Of a stretch of 54,171 nucleotides of DNA, positions 45,353 to 54,171 are shown in pieces (position 1 is the stretch's first letter; each line of letters opens with the position of its first letter). This DNA comes from Nocardiopsis trehalosi NBRC 14201 (GTDB lineage Bacteria; Actinomycetota; Actinomycetes; Streptosporangiales; Streptosporangiaceae): assembly GCF_001552555.1 (NCBI RefSeq), contig NZ_BCRK01000020.1, positions 1 to 54,171 on the forward strand, read 5' to 3'. The notes beneath the pieces were generated by a model. The model searched no databases. It saw nothing but the letters and a program-made list of their open reading frames with translations, and was not told where the DNA came from. Made by a program: the position numbers and the translations under genes.

Positions 45353-45718
45353 TCAGTCGAACAGGTTCTCCAGGAAGCTCTTGCGGCGCTTGTTGTGGCC
45401 GTAGGGCCGCGGGGAGTCGGAGTGGCCGTATCCGCCGCCGCCGTAGGGGCGCGGGGAGTCGGAGTGGCCGTGACCGCCGCCCCGGAACGGCCGGGGGGAG
45501 TCGGAGTGGCCGCCGCGGTAGCCGCGCGGGGAGTCGCCGTAGACGGGGGCGCCGGCGTGGCCGGGCACGGGGGCACCGTAGTGGTGCTGCTCCGCGCGCA
45601 GGATCTGCTCGAGCTCACCGTGGTCGAGGAAGATCCCTCGGCAGCGTCCGCACTGCTCCAGGTGTATCCCCATGCGGTCGTAGGTCTTCATCGGGCCTTG
45701 GCACTTAGGGCATATCAC
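45353..45718 (-). CDS. TFIIB-type zinc finger protein with GHSDSPRP repeats
   Basis: A 121-aa protein. The first 40 residues are a TFIIB-like zinc ribbon: ICPKC…MKTYDRMGIHLEQCGRCRGIFLD. The rest is a Gly/Ser/Pro/His-rich tail built from three 14-residue units starting GHSDSPRP and ending in the conserved-looking RRKSFLENLFD. It starts at GTG 45718, preceded by GATGAGG. The ribbon is common in actinobacteria; the repeat tail is not. Role unknown. Confidence 0.85.
   Translation of the reverse strand: MICPKCQGPMKTYDRMGIHLEQCGRCRGIFLDHGELEQILRAEQHHYGAPVPGHAGAPVYGDSPRGYRGGHSDSPRPFRGGGHGHSDSPRPYGGGGYGHSDSPRPYGHNKRRKSFLENLFD
45411..45512 (-). repeat. Three 42-bp spaced copies of an 18-bp coding repeat
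   Basis: The 18-bp segment GGGGAGTCGGAGTGGCCG occurs at 45411, 45453 and 45495 with exact 42-bp spacing. On the minus strand it encodes GHSDSP in each 14-residue unit of the zinc-finger protein tail. A fourth, diverged unit precedes them. Confidence 0.9.
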
Positions 45719-46043
45719 GTCCTCATCGTACGCAATGCCGAGATGTGTCGCGGGTAAAAACGCCGTATTGGTCGTTGGTGTCGTATTCGGTTTCCGTGGG
45801 TAGCGGTGGACCCGACGGCGGTCGCGGCCGTCCCGTCCGCAGCGGCAGAATGTTGTGCCGGACCGGGGCGGCGCGGCGCGGCCGCCATCCGCCCAGATCA
45901 CCACGGACCCCCGCCCACGGCGACCCTCCTGAGGGCGGGCCGCGCCCCTCGGGCGCCGCGCTCGCCGCGGTCGCGTGCTTCTACACTCGCCAGGTGACGC
46001 TCCGGCCCGGCGGACGCCGCCCGACCCAGAGGAACCCCCACGC
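45719..46043. promoter_or_regulatory. 325-bp divergent promoter region of the zinc-finger and kinase genes
   Basis: No supported gene. The left half is relatively AT-rich. TACACT at 45982-45987 is a possible -10 for the kinase gene, about 57 bp from its start; no convincing -35 was found. Confidence 0.35.
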
Positions 46044-47744
46044 ATGAGCACTGAGCACTCCCGGTCCGGACGCCTCCTCGCCGGCCGCTACCGGCTGTCC
46101 GAGCTGATCGGCGAAGGCGGCATGGGCCGGGTCTGGCAGGGCACCGACGAGCTGCTGGACCGGCCGGTCGCCATCAAGGAGCTCATCATCCCGCCGCACC
46201 TGCCGCAGGGGGAGATCGACGTGCTCCGGGCGCGCATGCTCCGCGAGGCGCGCAGCGCGGCGCAGCTCAGCCACCCCTCCATCATCACCGTGTTCGACGT
46301 GGTGGAGATCGACGACCGGCCGTGGATCGTCATGGAGCTGGTGCGCGGTCCCTCGCTCGGCGACCTGGTCAAGCAGGAGGGGGTGCAGTCCCCGCAGCGG
46401 GTGGCCAAGATCGGCCTCCAGGTCGTCGCGGCCCTCGCCGTCGCCCACGAACGCGGCATCGTGCACCGCGACATCAAGCCGGGCAACGTGCTGATCGCCC
46501 GGGGCGACCGCGCCGTGCTGACCGACTTCGGCATCGCCCGGCTGGAGGGCACCACCAACCTCACCCGCACCGGGCTGCTCGTCGGGTCGCCCGGCTACCT
46601 CGCGCCCGAGCAGGCCCACGGCAAGAAGGCGACCCCGGCCACCGACATGTGGTCGCTCGGCGTCACCCTCTACCAGGCGGTGCAGGGCACCACCCCGTTC
46701 AACCGGGCCACGCCGGTGGCGACCCTCACCGCCATCGTCACCGAGGACGTGCCGCCGCCCACCGCGGCCGGCCCGCTGCGCCCCCTCATCGAGCGGCTCC
46801 TCGACAAGGACCCCGAGGGCCGGCCGTCGGTGCACGAGACCGCCCGCATGCTCCAGGAGGTCGCCGACGCCGACCGGGGGCGGAAGAAGAAGCGTCCCGC
46901 GGCGCCGGCGCCCGCTCCGGCCACCGGGCTGGCCATGGCCCCCGCCGCGCTGCCGGCGCCCGAGAGGGTCACCGGGTCGTCCCCGCTGCCGACGGCGCAC
47001 ATCCCGCCGGGCGCCGGAGCGGGGAGCGGCACCGCCGTCCGCACCACCGCGGGCTCCGACGGCGGTGGCCGGACCCGGACCGCCGTGCTGCTCGTCGCCG
47101 CCGCCCTCGCCGTCGCCGTGGCCATCGCGACCGGCTTCTGGCTGGGCAGCCGCGGCGAGGGCGCCGGCGCCGAGCCGACCGCCGGCGAGGGCGAGGCCGC
47201 ATCCGCGTCGCCCGGCGACGGGGGCGGTGGCGCGGCGGAGGGGCCGGAGGCGTCGGAGGAGCCGGCACCGGCCGAGGACGGCGCCCCGGAGCCCGACCCC
47301 GACACCTACCACTACGAGGACGACACCGGGTTCGCCGTCGACGTCCCCGACGGCTGGGAGGTCGACCCCTCGCGCGAGACCGCCACCAGCGTCTTCTTCA
47401 CCATCCCCGGCGGCGGCTACCTCCAGGTGGACCAGACCGACAGCCCGGGCGACAACGCCCGCGCGGACTGGGAGGAGCAGGAGCCGGCGATCTCCGGCAA
47501 CTTCGGCGGCTACGAATTGGTGGGCATCACCGAACTGGACGAGCCCTACCTGGACGAGTACGTCAGCGCCGCCGACTGGGAGTTCACCTTCGACGGCCGC
47601 GGCGGCCGGATGCGCGCGGTGAACCGCGCCTTCCACACCGAGGAGAAGGGCTACGCCCTGTTCCTGGTGTCGCCGGAGTCGAACTGGGAGGCCAACCGGG
47701 CCCGCCTGGACGCCATGACCGCGTCGTTCGAGCCGGCCGCCTGA
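46044..47744 (+). CDS. PknB-type Ser/Thr protein kinase with extracellular domain
   Basis: A 566-aa receptor-like kinase. The cytoplasmic kinase domain (residues about 15-270) has IGEGGMGRV, K45 in VAIKEL, HRD143IKPGN and DFGIARL with an APE-like site. A Pro/Ala-rich juxtamembrane part, one membrane helix (about residues 346-366), a disordered Gly/Glu/Pro linker and a 150-residue extracellular domain (DDTGFAVDVPDGWEV…VDQTDSPGDNARADW) follow. That outer domain is of the PsbP-like type found in other actinobacterial kinases rather than PASTA repeats. ATG 46044 follows GAGGAACC. Confidence 0.93.
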   Translation: MSTEHSRSGRLLAGRYRLSELIGEGGMGRVWQGTDELLDRPVAIKELIIPPHLPQGEIDVLRARMLREARSAAQLSHPSIITVFDVVEIDDRPWIVMELVRGPSLGDLVKQEGVQSPQRVAKIGLQVVAALAVAHERGIVHRDIKPGNVLIARGDRAVLTDFGIARLEGTTNLTRTGLLVGSPGYLAPEQAHGKKATPATDMWSLGVTLYQAVQGTTPFNRATPVATLTAIVTEDVPPPTAAGPLRPLIERLLDKDPEGRPSVHETARMLQEVADADRGRKKKRPAAPAPAPATGLAMAPAALPAPERVTGSSPLPTAHIPPGAGAGSGTAVRTTAGSDGGGRTRTAVLLVAAALAVAVAIATGFWLGSRGEGAGAEPTAGEGEAASASPGDGGGGAAEGPEASEEPAPAEDGAPEPDPDTYHYEDDTGFAVDVPDGWEVDPSRETATSVFFTIPGGGYLQVDQTDSPGDNARADWEEQEPAISGNFGGYELVGITELDEPYLDEYVSAADWEFTFDGRGGRMRAVNRAFHTEEKGYALFLVSPESNWEANRARLDAMTASFEPAA

Positions 47745-47749
47745 CCCGC

Positions 47750-47779
47750 CGGCGCCCCCGCTGCGCGCGAGGGGCGCCG
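47750..47779. terminator. Hairpin between convergent kinase and acyl-CoA dehydrogenase genes
   Basis: A 9-bp stem (47750-47758 with 47771-47779) with a 12-nt loop and no T-run, in the 46-bp gap between convergent genes. Confidence 0.45.
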
Positions 47780-47790
47780 ACGGCGCCGGC

Positions 47791-48948
47791 CTACTTCTTC
47801 AGCAGCTGGCGGGCCATCACCAGGCGCTGGATCTGGTTGGTGCCCTCGTAGATCTGGGTGATCTTGGCGTCGCGCATCATGCGCTCCAGCGGGAAGTCCT
47901 TCACGTAGCCGGCCCCGCCCAGGAGCTGCACGGCGTCGGTGGTGATCTCCATGGCCGCGTCCGAGGCGTAGCACTTGGCCGCGGCGCCGAAGAACGCCAG
48001 GTCCGGGTCGTTGCGCTCGGACTTGGCGGCGGCGACGTAGACCATCTGCCGGGCGGTCTCCAGCTTCATCGCCATGTCGGCCAGCATGAACTGGACGCCC
48101 TGGAACTCCGCGACGGCCTTGCCGAACTGCTTGCGCTCCTTGACGTAGGCAACGGCGTGGTCGAGCGCGCCCTGGGCGATGCCCACCGCCTGCGCGCCGA
48201 TGGTGACCCGGGTGTGGTCGAGCGTGCGCAGCGCGATCTTCAGCCCCTCGCCGGGCGCCCCGACGATGCGGTCGCCGGGGATGCGCACGTTGTCGAAGAA
48301 CAGCTCGCGGGTGGGCGAGCCCTTGATGCCGAGCTTGCGCTCGGGCTCGCCCAGGGTGAACCCCTCGTCGTCGGCGTGCACGACGAACGCGCTGATGTTG
48401 CCGCCCCGCTTGCCGTCGGGGTCGGTGACCGCCATGACCGTGTAGTACGAGCTGACCCCGGCGTTGGTGATCCACGACTTCTGGCCGTTGAGGACCCAGT
48501 CGTCGCCGTCGGCCACGGCCTGGGTGCGCATGCTCGCGGTGTCCGACCCGGCCTCGCGCTCGGACAGGCCGTAGGAGAACATCGCCTCGCCGCGGGCGAC
48601 CGGCGGCAGGTAGCGCCGCTTGACGTCGTCGGAGGCACCGAGGATCAGCGGCATGGTGCCGAGCTTGTTCACCGCCGGGATGAGCGACGACGACGCGCAG
48701 GCGCGCGCCACCTCCTCGATGATGATGCAGGTGGCGAGCGCGTCGGCGCCCACGCCGTCGTACTCCTCGGCGATGTGCGCGGCGTGGAAGTCGGTGGCCC
48801 GGAGCGCGTCGTAGGCGTCCTGCGGGAAGGCGCTGTCGGCGTCGACGGCGGCGGCGTGCGGGGCGATCTTGTCGTCGGCGACCGCGCGGACGGCGGCGCG
48901 CAGCTCCTCGTGGTCGTCGCTCGTGGTGAACAGGTCGAAGTCGCTCAT
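47791..48948 (-). CDS. Acyl-CoA dehydrogenase
   Basis: A 385-aa flavoenzyme that oxidises acyl-CoA at the alpha-beta position. FAD-binding and substrate signatures include SEREAGSDTASM, WVLNGQKSWITNAG and LLGGAGYVKDFPLERMMRD; the catalytic base is E368 in YEGTNQIQR. Length and layout fit short- or branched-chain enzymes. ATG 48948 is used. A divergent TetR regulator and paired operator-like boxes indicate regulation by fatty-acid-derived ligands. Confidence 0.95.
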   Translation of the reverse strand: MSDFDLFTTSDDHEELRAAVRAVADDKIAPHAAAVDADSAFPQDAYDALRATDFHAAHIAEEYDGVGADALATCIIIEEVARACASSSLIPAVNKLGTMPLILGASDDVKRRYLPPVARGEAMFSYGLSEREAGSDTASMRTQAVADGDDWVLNGQKSWITNAGVSSYYTVMAVTDPDGKRGGNISAFVVHADDEGFTLGEPERKLGIKGSPTRELFFDNVRIPGDRIVGAPGEGLKIALRTLDHTRVTIGAQAVGIAQGALDHAVAYVKERKQFGKAVAEFQGVQFMLADMAMKLETARQMVYVAAAKSERNDPDLAFFGAAAKCYASDAAMEITTDAVQLLGGAGYVKDFPLERMMRDAKITQIYEGTNQIQRLVMARQLLKK

Positions 48949-48977
48949 GGGGCCTTCCTTCGGCGGCGGTCTCCCGA

Positions 48978-49012
48978 ATGGCACTACGTGCCGGAGAATG
49001 GCATCTAGTGTC
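48978..49012. promoter_or_regulatory. Paired TetR operator-like boxes
   Basis: Two 15-bp imperfect copies (48978-48992 and 48998-49012, 11 of 15 matching, both starting ATGGCA) are spaced 20 bp start to start. The first contains the palindrome GGCAC-TAC-GTGCC. They lie between the acyl-CoA dehydrogenase start and the TetR gene. Confidence 0.55.
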
Positions 49013-49082
49013 ACAGTAGATGGTCCGGGCGGGTTTCGCACCGTCCGGCGGAGGATCGACGGCGAACGACGGGGGGTGCGCG

Positions 49083-49868
49083 GTGCGCAGCGGTGGCGGG
49101 GACGGCGCGGTCGGGGACGACCGGGCGCGCGGCGGTCGGCCGGGGCGGGGCGACGTGGTCGCCGCCGCCGTCCGGCTGTTCACCGAGGAGGGGTACGAGG
49201 CGACCACCATGGACGCCGTCGCCGCGGCGGCCGGGGTGAGCCGGCGCAGCCTGTTCCGCAACTTCGGCTCCAAGGAGGACATCCTCTTCGCCGAGCACGA
49301 CGGGCTGTTCGCCACCGTCGAGCGCTACCTGGCGGCCGCCCCCGGCGACGACCCGGTCGCCACCGTGCGCGCCGCCGCCCGGATGGTCTTCCAGGGGTAT
49401 GTGTCGGCGCCGGAGATCACCGTGCCCCGCTACCGGCTCGTGCGCGCCGTGCCCCGGCTGCGGGACCGGGAGATCGCCATGACCGCCCGCTACCAGGCGG
49501 CGTTCAGCCGCTACCTGGCCCGCGGCGAGACCGAGGGCGACCGGGTCCTGGCGGGGGAGGCCGTGGCGGCGTCGGTGATCGCGGCGCACAACCACGTGCT
49601 GCGGTCCTGGCTGCACGCGCCCGACCGGCCGGTGCCGTGGGCGCGGTTCGACCGCGCGATGGAGTACGTCACCGCGTCGCTCGGCGGGGTGCTGCGCGAG
49701 GCGGGCGGCGGCGCCGGCCCCGCGTCGGTGCTGGTCGCCGTCTACCCCTCGGGGCTGGGCGGCGACGACGTGCTCCGCCGCGTCCGCGCCGCCCTGGAGA
49801 CCGCCGGACCCGACGCGGCCGGGCCGGCCGCCGGGAACGAGGGGACGCCGGAGGACGGGGACTGGTAG
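49083..49868 (+). CDS. TetR-family regulator of acyl-CoA metabolism (inferred)
   Basis: A 261-aa regulator with an N-terminal HTH: GDVVAAAVRLFTEEGYEATTMDAVAAAAGVSRRSLFRNFGSKEDI. The C-terminus ends in a disordered Gly/Asp/Pro tail. GTG 49083 has a G-rich ribosome binding site; an upstream ATG at 49020 has none. Divergent position and paired boxes suggest that it represses the acyl-CoA dehydrogenase gene and itself. Confidence 0.9.
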   Translation: MRSGGGDGAVGDDRARGGRPGRGDVVAAAVRLFTEEGYEATTMDAVAAAAGVSRRSLFRNFGSKEDILFAEHDGLFATVERYLAAAPGDDPVATVRAAARMVFQGYVSAPEITVPRYRLVRAVPRLRDREIAMTARYQAAFSRYLARGETEGDRVLAGEAVAASVIAAHNHVLRSWLHAPDRPVPWARFDRAMEYVTASLGGVLREAGGGAGPASVLVAVYPSGLGGDDVLRRVRAALETAGPDAAGPAAGNEGTPEDGDW

Positions 49869-49926
49869 AACGGGGGACACCCGTCCCGCCGCCGCCCGTG
49901 CGGCCGCAGCCGTAGGAGGCCCGACC

Positions 49927-50394
49927 GTGCACGCCAAGGCCCAGCGCTTCCAGGAACTGCTCGACGCGCACGGCGAGCCCGGCCGGGTGCGCGAACTGCC
50001 CGACAGCGCGCGCACCGCCGCCGAGGCCGCCGCCGCGCTGGGCACGACGGTGCCGGAGATCGCCAAGAGCCTGGTGTTCCTGGCCGGCGATACGCCCGTG
50101 CTGGTGGTCGCCTCCGGCGGCAACCGGGTCGACACCGCCCTCCTCGCCAAGCTGTGCGACGCCGAGATCACCCGGGCCGACGCCGCTGCCGTCCGGCGGA
50201 TCACCGGGTTCAGCATCGGCGGCGTGCCGCCGTTCGGCCACGCCACCCCGCTGCGGACCGTCGTCGACGCCGACCTCCTCGGGTTCGCCACCGTCTGGGC
50301 CGCCGCGGGCACCCCGCACGCCGTGTTCCCCATCGCCCCCGGCCGGCTGGTCGAGATCGCCGGCGGCGAGGTCGCCGCTGTCGCGGTCGCCTGA
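49927..50394 (+). CDS. YbaK/EbsC-type aminoacyl-tRNA editing protein
   Basis: A 155-aa protein with the YbaK/ProX fold signatures: EIAKSLVFLAGDTPVLVVASGGNRVD, FSIGGVPPFGHATPLRTVVD and the closing PGRLVEIAGG. Family members hydrolyse mischarged aminoacyl-tRNAs such as Cys- or Ala-tRNA(Pro). GTG 49927 follows TAGGAGG. It is monocistronic; the specific misacylated tRNA cannot be read from sequence. Confidence 0.92.
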   Translation: MHAKAQRFQELLDAHGEPGRVRELPDSARTAAEAAAALGTTVPEIAKSLVFLAGDTPVLVVASGGNRVDTALLAKLCDAEITRADAAAVRRITGFSIGGVPPFGHATPLRTVVDADLLGFATVWAAAGTPHAVFPIAPGRLVEIAGGEVAAVAVA

Positions 50395-50455
50395 CCCGCG
50401 GCCCGGCCCGGCCGACCCGCCCGTTGCGGTAGATTCGCCGGGAGGGGGGCCGAGG

Positions 50456-50818
50456 ATGTCGCGACCAGCCGCGTACCCGCGGAACGGCGAGGTCGCCGGG
50501 CACACCGGCCCGTCGCCGCGCGCCGTCCGCGGCCGCGGCCCGACGGGGCCGGCCGCGCCGCCGGGGCGCCCGCCCGGCGGGTGCCGCCCCTCCACCGGGG
50601 CGGGCGAGCCGTCCCCGATCACGCGCATGAGGCCCCGGGAGTCCGGCCGGGAGGGGACGCGCGACCCGAGGGCCGCCCCCGGCGGCCCGGCCGTCCACCG
50701 CCGGACCGACCGGTCGGCGGCGCGCGCGAAGGCCGCCACCGCCGACGGGTTCGGCGGCGTGCCGGCGGCCGCGCGGGCCCACGGCGCACACGCGAGCGAG
50801 GAGACGGAGCACCGGTGA
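50456..50818 (+). CDS. Doubtful basic ORF overlapping prfC
   Basis: A 120-codon frame of Arg/Pro/Gly/Ala-rich, apparently disordered sequence. In favour: ATG 50456 has GGAGGGGGG upstream and its stop overlaps the prfC GTG by 4 bp (GTGA). Against: second codon positions are nearly as GC-rich as the others, unlike real genes here, and no domain is visible. The rest of the 420 bp between YbaK and prfC holds no other candidate gene. It may be just a leader. Confidence 0.28.
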   Translation: MSRPAAYPRNGEVAGHTGPSPRAVRGRGPTGPAAPPGRPPGGCRPSTGAGEPSPITRMRPRESGREGTRDPRAAPGGPAVHRRTDRSAARAKAATADGFGGVPAAARAHGAHASEETEHR

Positions 50819-52440
50819 GTGTGACAGCGGACAACGCGACCCAGAAGACCCCGGAGGTCGCCGCCGAGGCCGGACGGCGGCGGACCTTCGCCGTCATCTC
50901 CCACCCCGACGCCGGCAAGTCGACGCTGACCGAGGCGCTCGCGCTGCACGCGGCCGCGATCACCTCGGCCGGCGCGGTCCACGGCAAGGGCGACCGGCGC
51001 GGGGTCACCTCCGACTGGATGGAGATGGAGCAGGCGCGCGGTATCTCCATCACCTCGGCGGCGCTGCGCATCGACTACGCCGACTGCGTGCTCAACCTGC
51101 TCGACACCCCCGGCCACGCAGACTTCTCCGAGGACACCTACCGGGTGCTGTCGGCGGTGGACTGCGCCATCATGCTGCTCGACTCGGCGAAGGGCCTGGA
51201 GCCGCAGACCCTCAAGCTGTTCGACGTGTGCCGCGCCCGGCGCATGCCGGTGATCACGTTCGTCAACAAGTGGGACCGGCCCGGCCGCGAGCCGCTGGAG
51301 CTGCTGGACGAGATCGAGCAGCGCATCGGGCTGCGCCCCACCCCCCTGAACTGGCCGGTGGGGATCGCCGGCGACTTCCGGGGGCTCGTCGACCGCCACG
51401 CCGGCACCTACACCAAGTTCCACCGCACGCCCGGCGGCGCCACCAAGGCCGTCGAGGAGGTGCTCGACCCCGAGGCGGCCGCCGGGGTCGAGGAGGCGGC
51501 GTGGACGCAGGCGAGCGAGGAGATCGAGCTGCTGGAGGCGCTCGGCGCCGACTTCGACGAGGCGTCGTTCCGGGCGGGGGAGTCCTCGCCGGTGCTGTTC
51601 GGCGCGGCGCTGCCCAACTTCGGCATCTCCCAGCTGCTGGAGGTGCTGGTGCGCCTGGCCCCGGCGCCCGCGCCGCAGCCCGACGCCAAGGGGGAGCCGC
51701 GGCCCATCACGGCGCCGTTCTCCGGCCAGGTGTTCAAGATGCAGGCCAACATGGACAAGGCGCACCGCGACCGGATGGCGTTCGTCCGGGTCAGCTCCGG
51801 CCGGTTCGACCGGGGCATGGTGCTCACCCACGCCGCCACCGGGCGGCCGTTCGCCACCAAGTACACCCAGGCCGTGTTCGGCAGCGAGCGCAGCACCATC
51901 GACACCGCCTACCCCGGTGACGTGATCGCGCTCATCAACGCCCAGGCGCTCAGCGTGGGCGACACCCTCTACGACGGCCCGAAGGTGGAGTTCCCGCCCA
52001 TCCCGAGCTTCGCGCCCGAGCACTTCGCGGTGGCGCGGGCGGTCGACGCCGGACGGTACAAGCAGTTCCAGCGCGGGATCTCCCAGCTCGACAGCGAGGG
52101 CGTGGTGCAGGTGCTCACGTCCGACGTGCGCGGGGAGCAGGCGCCGGTGCTGGCCGCAGTGGGGCCGCTGCAGTTCGACGTGGTCCGCCACCGCATGGAG
52201 CACGAGTTCCGCGCGCCGATCGAGCTGGCGCACCTGGACTACTCGGTGGCGCGGCGCACCGACGCGGCGTCGGCGCCGGTGCTGCACGGGCTGTCGGGCG
52301 GCGAGGTGCTCACCCGGCGCTCCGACGGTGCGCTGCTGATGCTGGTGCACAACAAGTGGCGGCTGCGCGTGATCGAGCGCGACCACCCCGGTCTGCTGCT
52401 GGAGCCGCTGCTGGCGGGCGGCGTGGTCGACGGCGACTAG
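50815..52440 (+). CDS. prfC: Peptide chain release factor 3
   Basis: A 541-aa translational GTPase. The G motifs are SHPDAGKST, RGISITSA, DTPGHADFSED and NKWDRPGR, followed by the RF3-specific domains (…APFSGQVFKMQANMDKAHRDR, …FQRGISQLDSEGVVQVL). It recycles class I release factors from the ribosome. GTG 50815 is the start, with ACGGAGC upstream; GTG 50821 is a close alternative. A perfect hairpin terminator follows. Confidence 0.96.
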   Translation: MSVTADNATQKTPEVAAEAGRRRTFAVISHPDAGKSTLTEALALHAAAITSAGAVHGKGDRRGVTSDWMEMEQARGISITSAALRIDYADCVLNLLDTPGHADFSEDTYRVLSAVDCAIMLLDSAKGLEPQTLKLFDVCRARRMPVITFVNKWDRPGREPLELLDEIEQRIGLRPTPLNWPVGIAGDFRGLVDRHAGTYTKFHRTPGGATKAVEEVLDPEAAAGVEEAAWTQASEEIELLEALGADFDEASFRAGESSPVLFGAALPNFGISQLLEVLVRLAPAPAPQPDAKGEPRPITAPFSGQVFKMQANMDKAHRDRMAFVRVSSGRFDRGMVLTHAATGRPFATKYTQAVFGSERSTIDTAYPGDVIALINAQALSVGDTLYDGPKVEFPPIPSFAPEHFAVARAVDAGRYKQFQRGISQLDSEGVVQVLTSDVRGEQAPVLAAVGPLQFDVVRHRMEHEFRAPIELAHLDYSVARRTDAASAPVLHGLSGGEVLTRRSDGALLMLVHNKWRLRVIERDHPGLLLEPLLAGGVVDGD

Positions 52441-52464
52441 CCGGGGGCGCGCGGAGGGGCCTGA

Positions 52465-52492
52465 GGGGCCGGACGGGTAACCGTCCGGCCCC
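52465..52492 (+). terminator. prfC terminator
   Basis: A 12-bp perfect stem (52465-52476 with 52481-52492) with the loop GTAA, followed by GTTCGTGTT, 24 bp after the prfC stop. Confidence 0.8.
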
Positions 52493-52593
52493 GTTCGTGT
52501 TACGGGCGCGTTAGCGGGGTGTTCGCGGGTGGCGAACGGGGCACGTAGCTGGGAGCGGCGGGGACGTGCCCCGACCGGCCCGTGTGTCCGTTT

Positions 52594-52716
52594 TGTGAAC
52601 AGTCACACGTTCCTGCACATGAAAAAAGTGCAATTCTTCAGCTGTGGGCAAATAAAATACGCTCTTCGCCGTGTGGCGCACGTCACCTGTTCGCGAATGA
52701 GTGAGAATTGTATGAT
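52594..52716 (+). promoter_or_regulatory. AT-rich gltA control region with Crp-like sites
   Basis: Within the 382-bp gap before gltA, which holds no gene, lies the most AT-rich stretch of the window. It includes TGTGA-N4-TCACA (52594-52607), TGCAC-N9-GTGCA (52614-52632), TGTGG-N6-TCACC (52672-52687), a near match to the Crp/GlxR consensus, and TATGAT at 52711-52716 as a strong -10. The N6 site would be centred about 42 bp before the transcript start, a class II activator position. Confidence 0.5.
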
Positions 52717-52822
52717 TTTGCTTCACTGGAGTTTAATGGAAACTGAACAGAGGCATCGGCCCGGGAGATCCCGGGCGCTTCCCTGATTCCCCGCACCCTC
52801 GCCTGGAAAGGTTGGCTCGGGC

Positions 52823-54118
<1,296 letters not shown>

Positions 54119-54145
54119 GCCCCCGGACTCCCCGTGCGCGCGGCG

Positions 54146-54171
54146 GCGGGGGCGGAGCGGTCCGCCCCCGC
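54146..54171 (+). terminator. gltA terminator at the window edge
   Basis: An 11-bp stem (54146-54156 with 54161-54171) with the loop GCGG, 27 bp after the gltA stop. The window ends on the last stem base, so any T-run is out of view. Confidence 0.65.

Noticed and set aside
49669-52386. Minus-strand 905-codon ORF opposite prfC and the TetR gene
   Set aside because: Spans several convincing plus-strand genes; repetitive His/Gly/Arg sequence.
52594-52607. TGTGA-N4-TCACA as a Crp site
   Set aside because: Spacing is 4 instead of 6, so standard Crp binding is unlikely; kept only as part of the regulatory region.

Overview
This is a high-GC actinobacterial chromosome segment. GC-rich third codon positions, GTG starts, ANTAR and DUF5996-type proteins, a GltA-type citrate synthase and a DnaE1-type polymerase all fit. 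Gene content is compatible with Nocardiopsaceae or a related Streptosporangiales family, but the genus is an inference.

Region 1 (1-6685) looks like one end of an integrative element lodged in the 3' end of a tRNA-Lys gene. It carries a membrane protein with twelve 12-residue repeats (lower GC than its surroundings), a translationally coupled block of two paralogous methyltransferase-like genes plus two small genes, an excisionase-like HTH gene, and a tyrosine recombinase that ends about 340 bp from the tRNA. No replication or transfer genes are in view, so the far end should lie left of the window.

Region 2 (6860-22121) is ordinary and accessory chromosome. It holds a PspC protein, an MFS transporter, a small zinc metallopeptidase, a membrane metallophosphoesterase, a Glu-Asp-Phe tRNA cluster with a clear terminator, a LysR/MFS divergent pair, an alpha/beta hydrolase beside a GlxA-type regulator, a PLP decarboxylase, an ANTAR protein and a DUF6882 protein. 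It also holds the most unusual locus: a calpain-like cysteine protease with a Flp/TadE-type prepilin leader and, 11 bp downstream, a lipoprotein gene.

Region 3 (22285-32647) has a second identical tRNA-Asp, an AviRa-like rRNA methyltransferase, and a respiratory nitrate reductase locus. narK is divergent from narGHJI, which is followed by DUF5996 and GNAT genes and a strong terminator.

Region 4 (32835-40137) has a voltage-gated ion channel with an atypical filter, a GNAT protein, a YnfA protein, an SRPBCC/HxlR divergent pair with repeated operator-like boxes, and a copper operon (chaperone, membrane protein, CopA ATPase) behind a CsoR-like operator.

Region 5 (40162-54171) is largely housekeeping: dnaE, a TetR regulator, a zinc-ribbon P-loop protein coupled to a TFIIB-type zinc finger protein, a Ser/Thr kinase, an acyl-CoA dehydrogenase with a divergent TetR regulator and paired operator-like boxes, a YbaK-type editing protein, prfC, and gltA behind an unusually AT-rich promoter with Crp-like sites. 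No CRISPR array or insertion sequence was seen.
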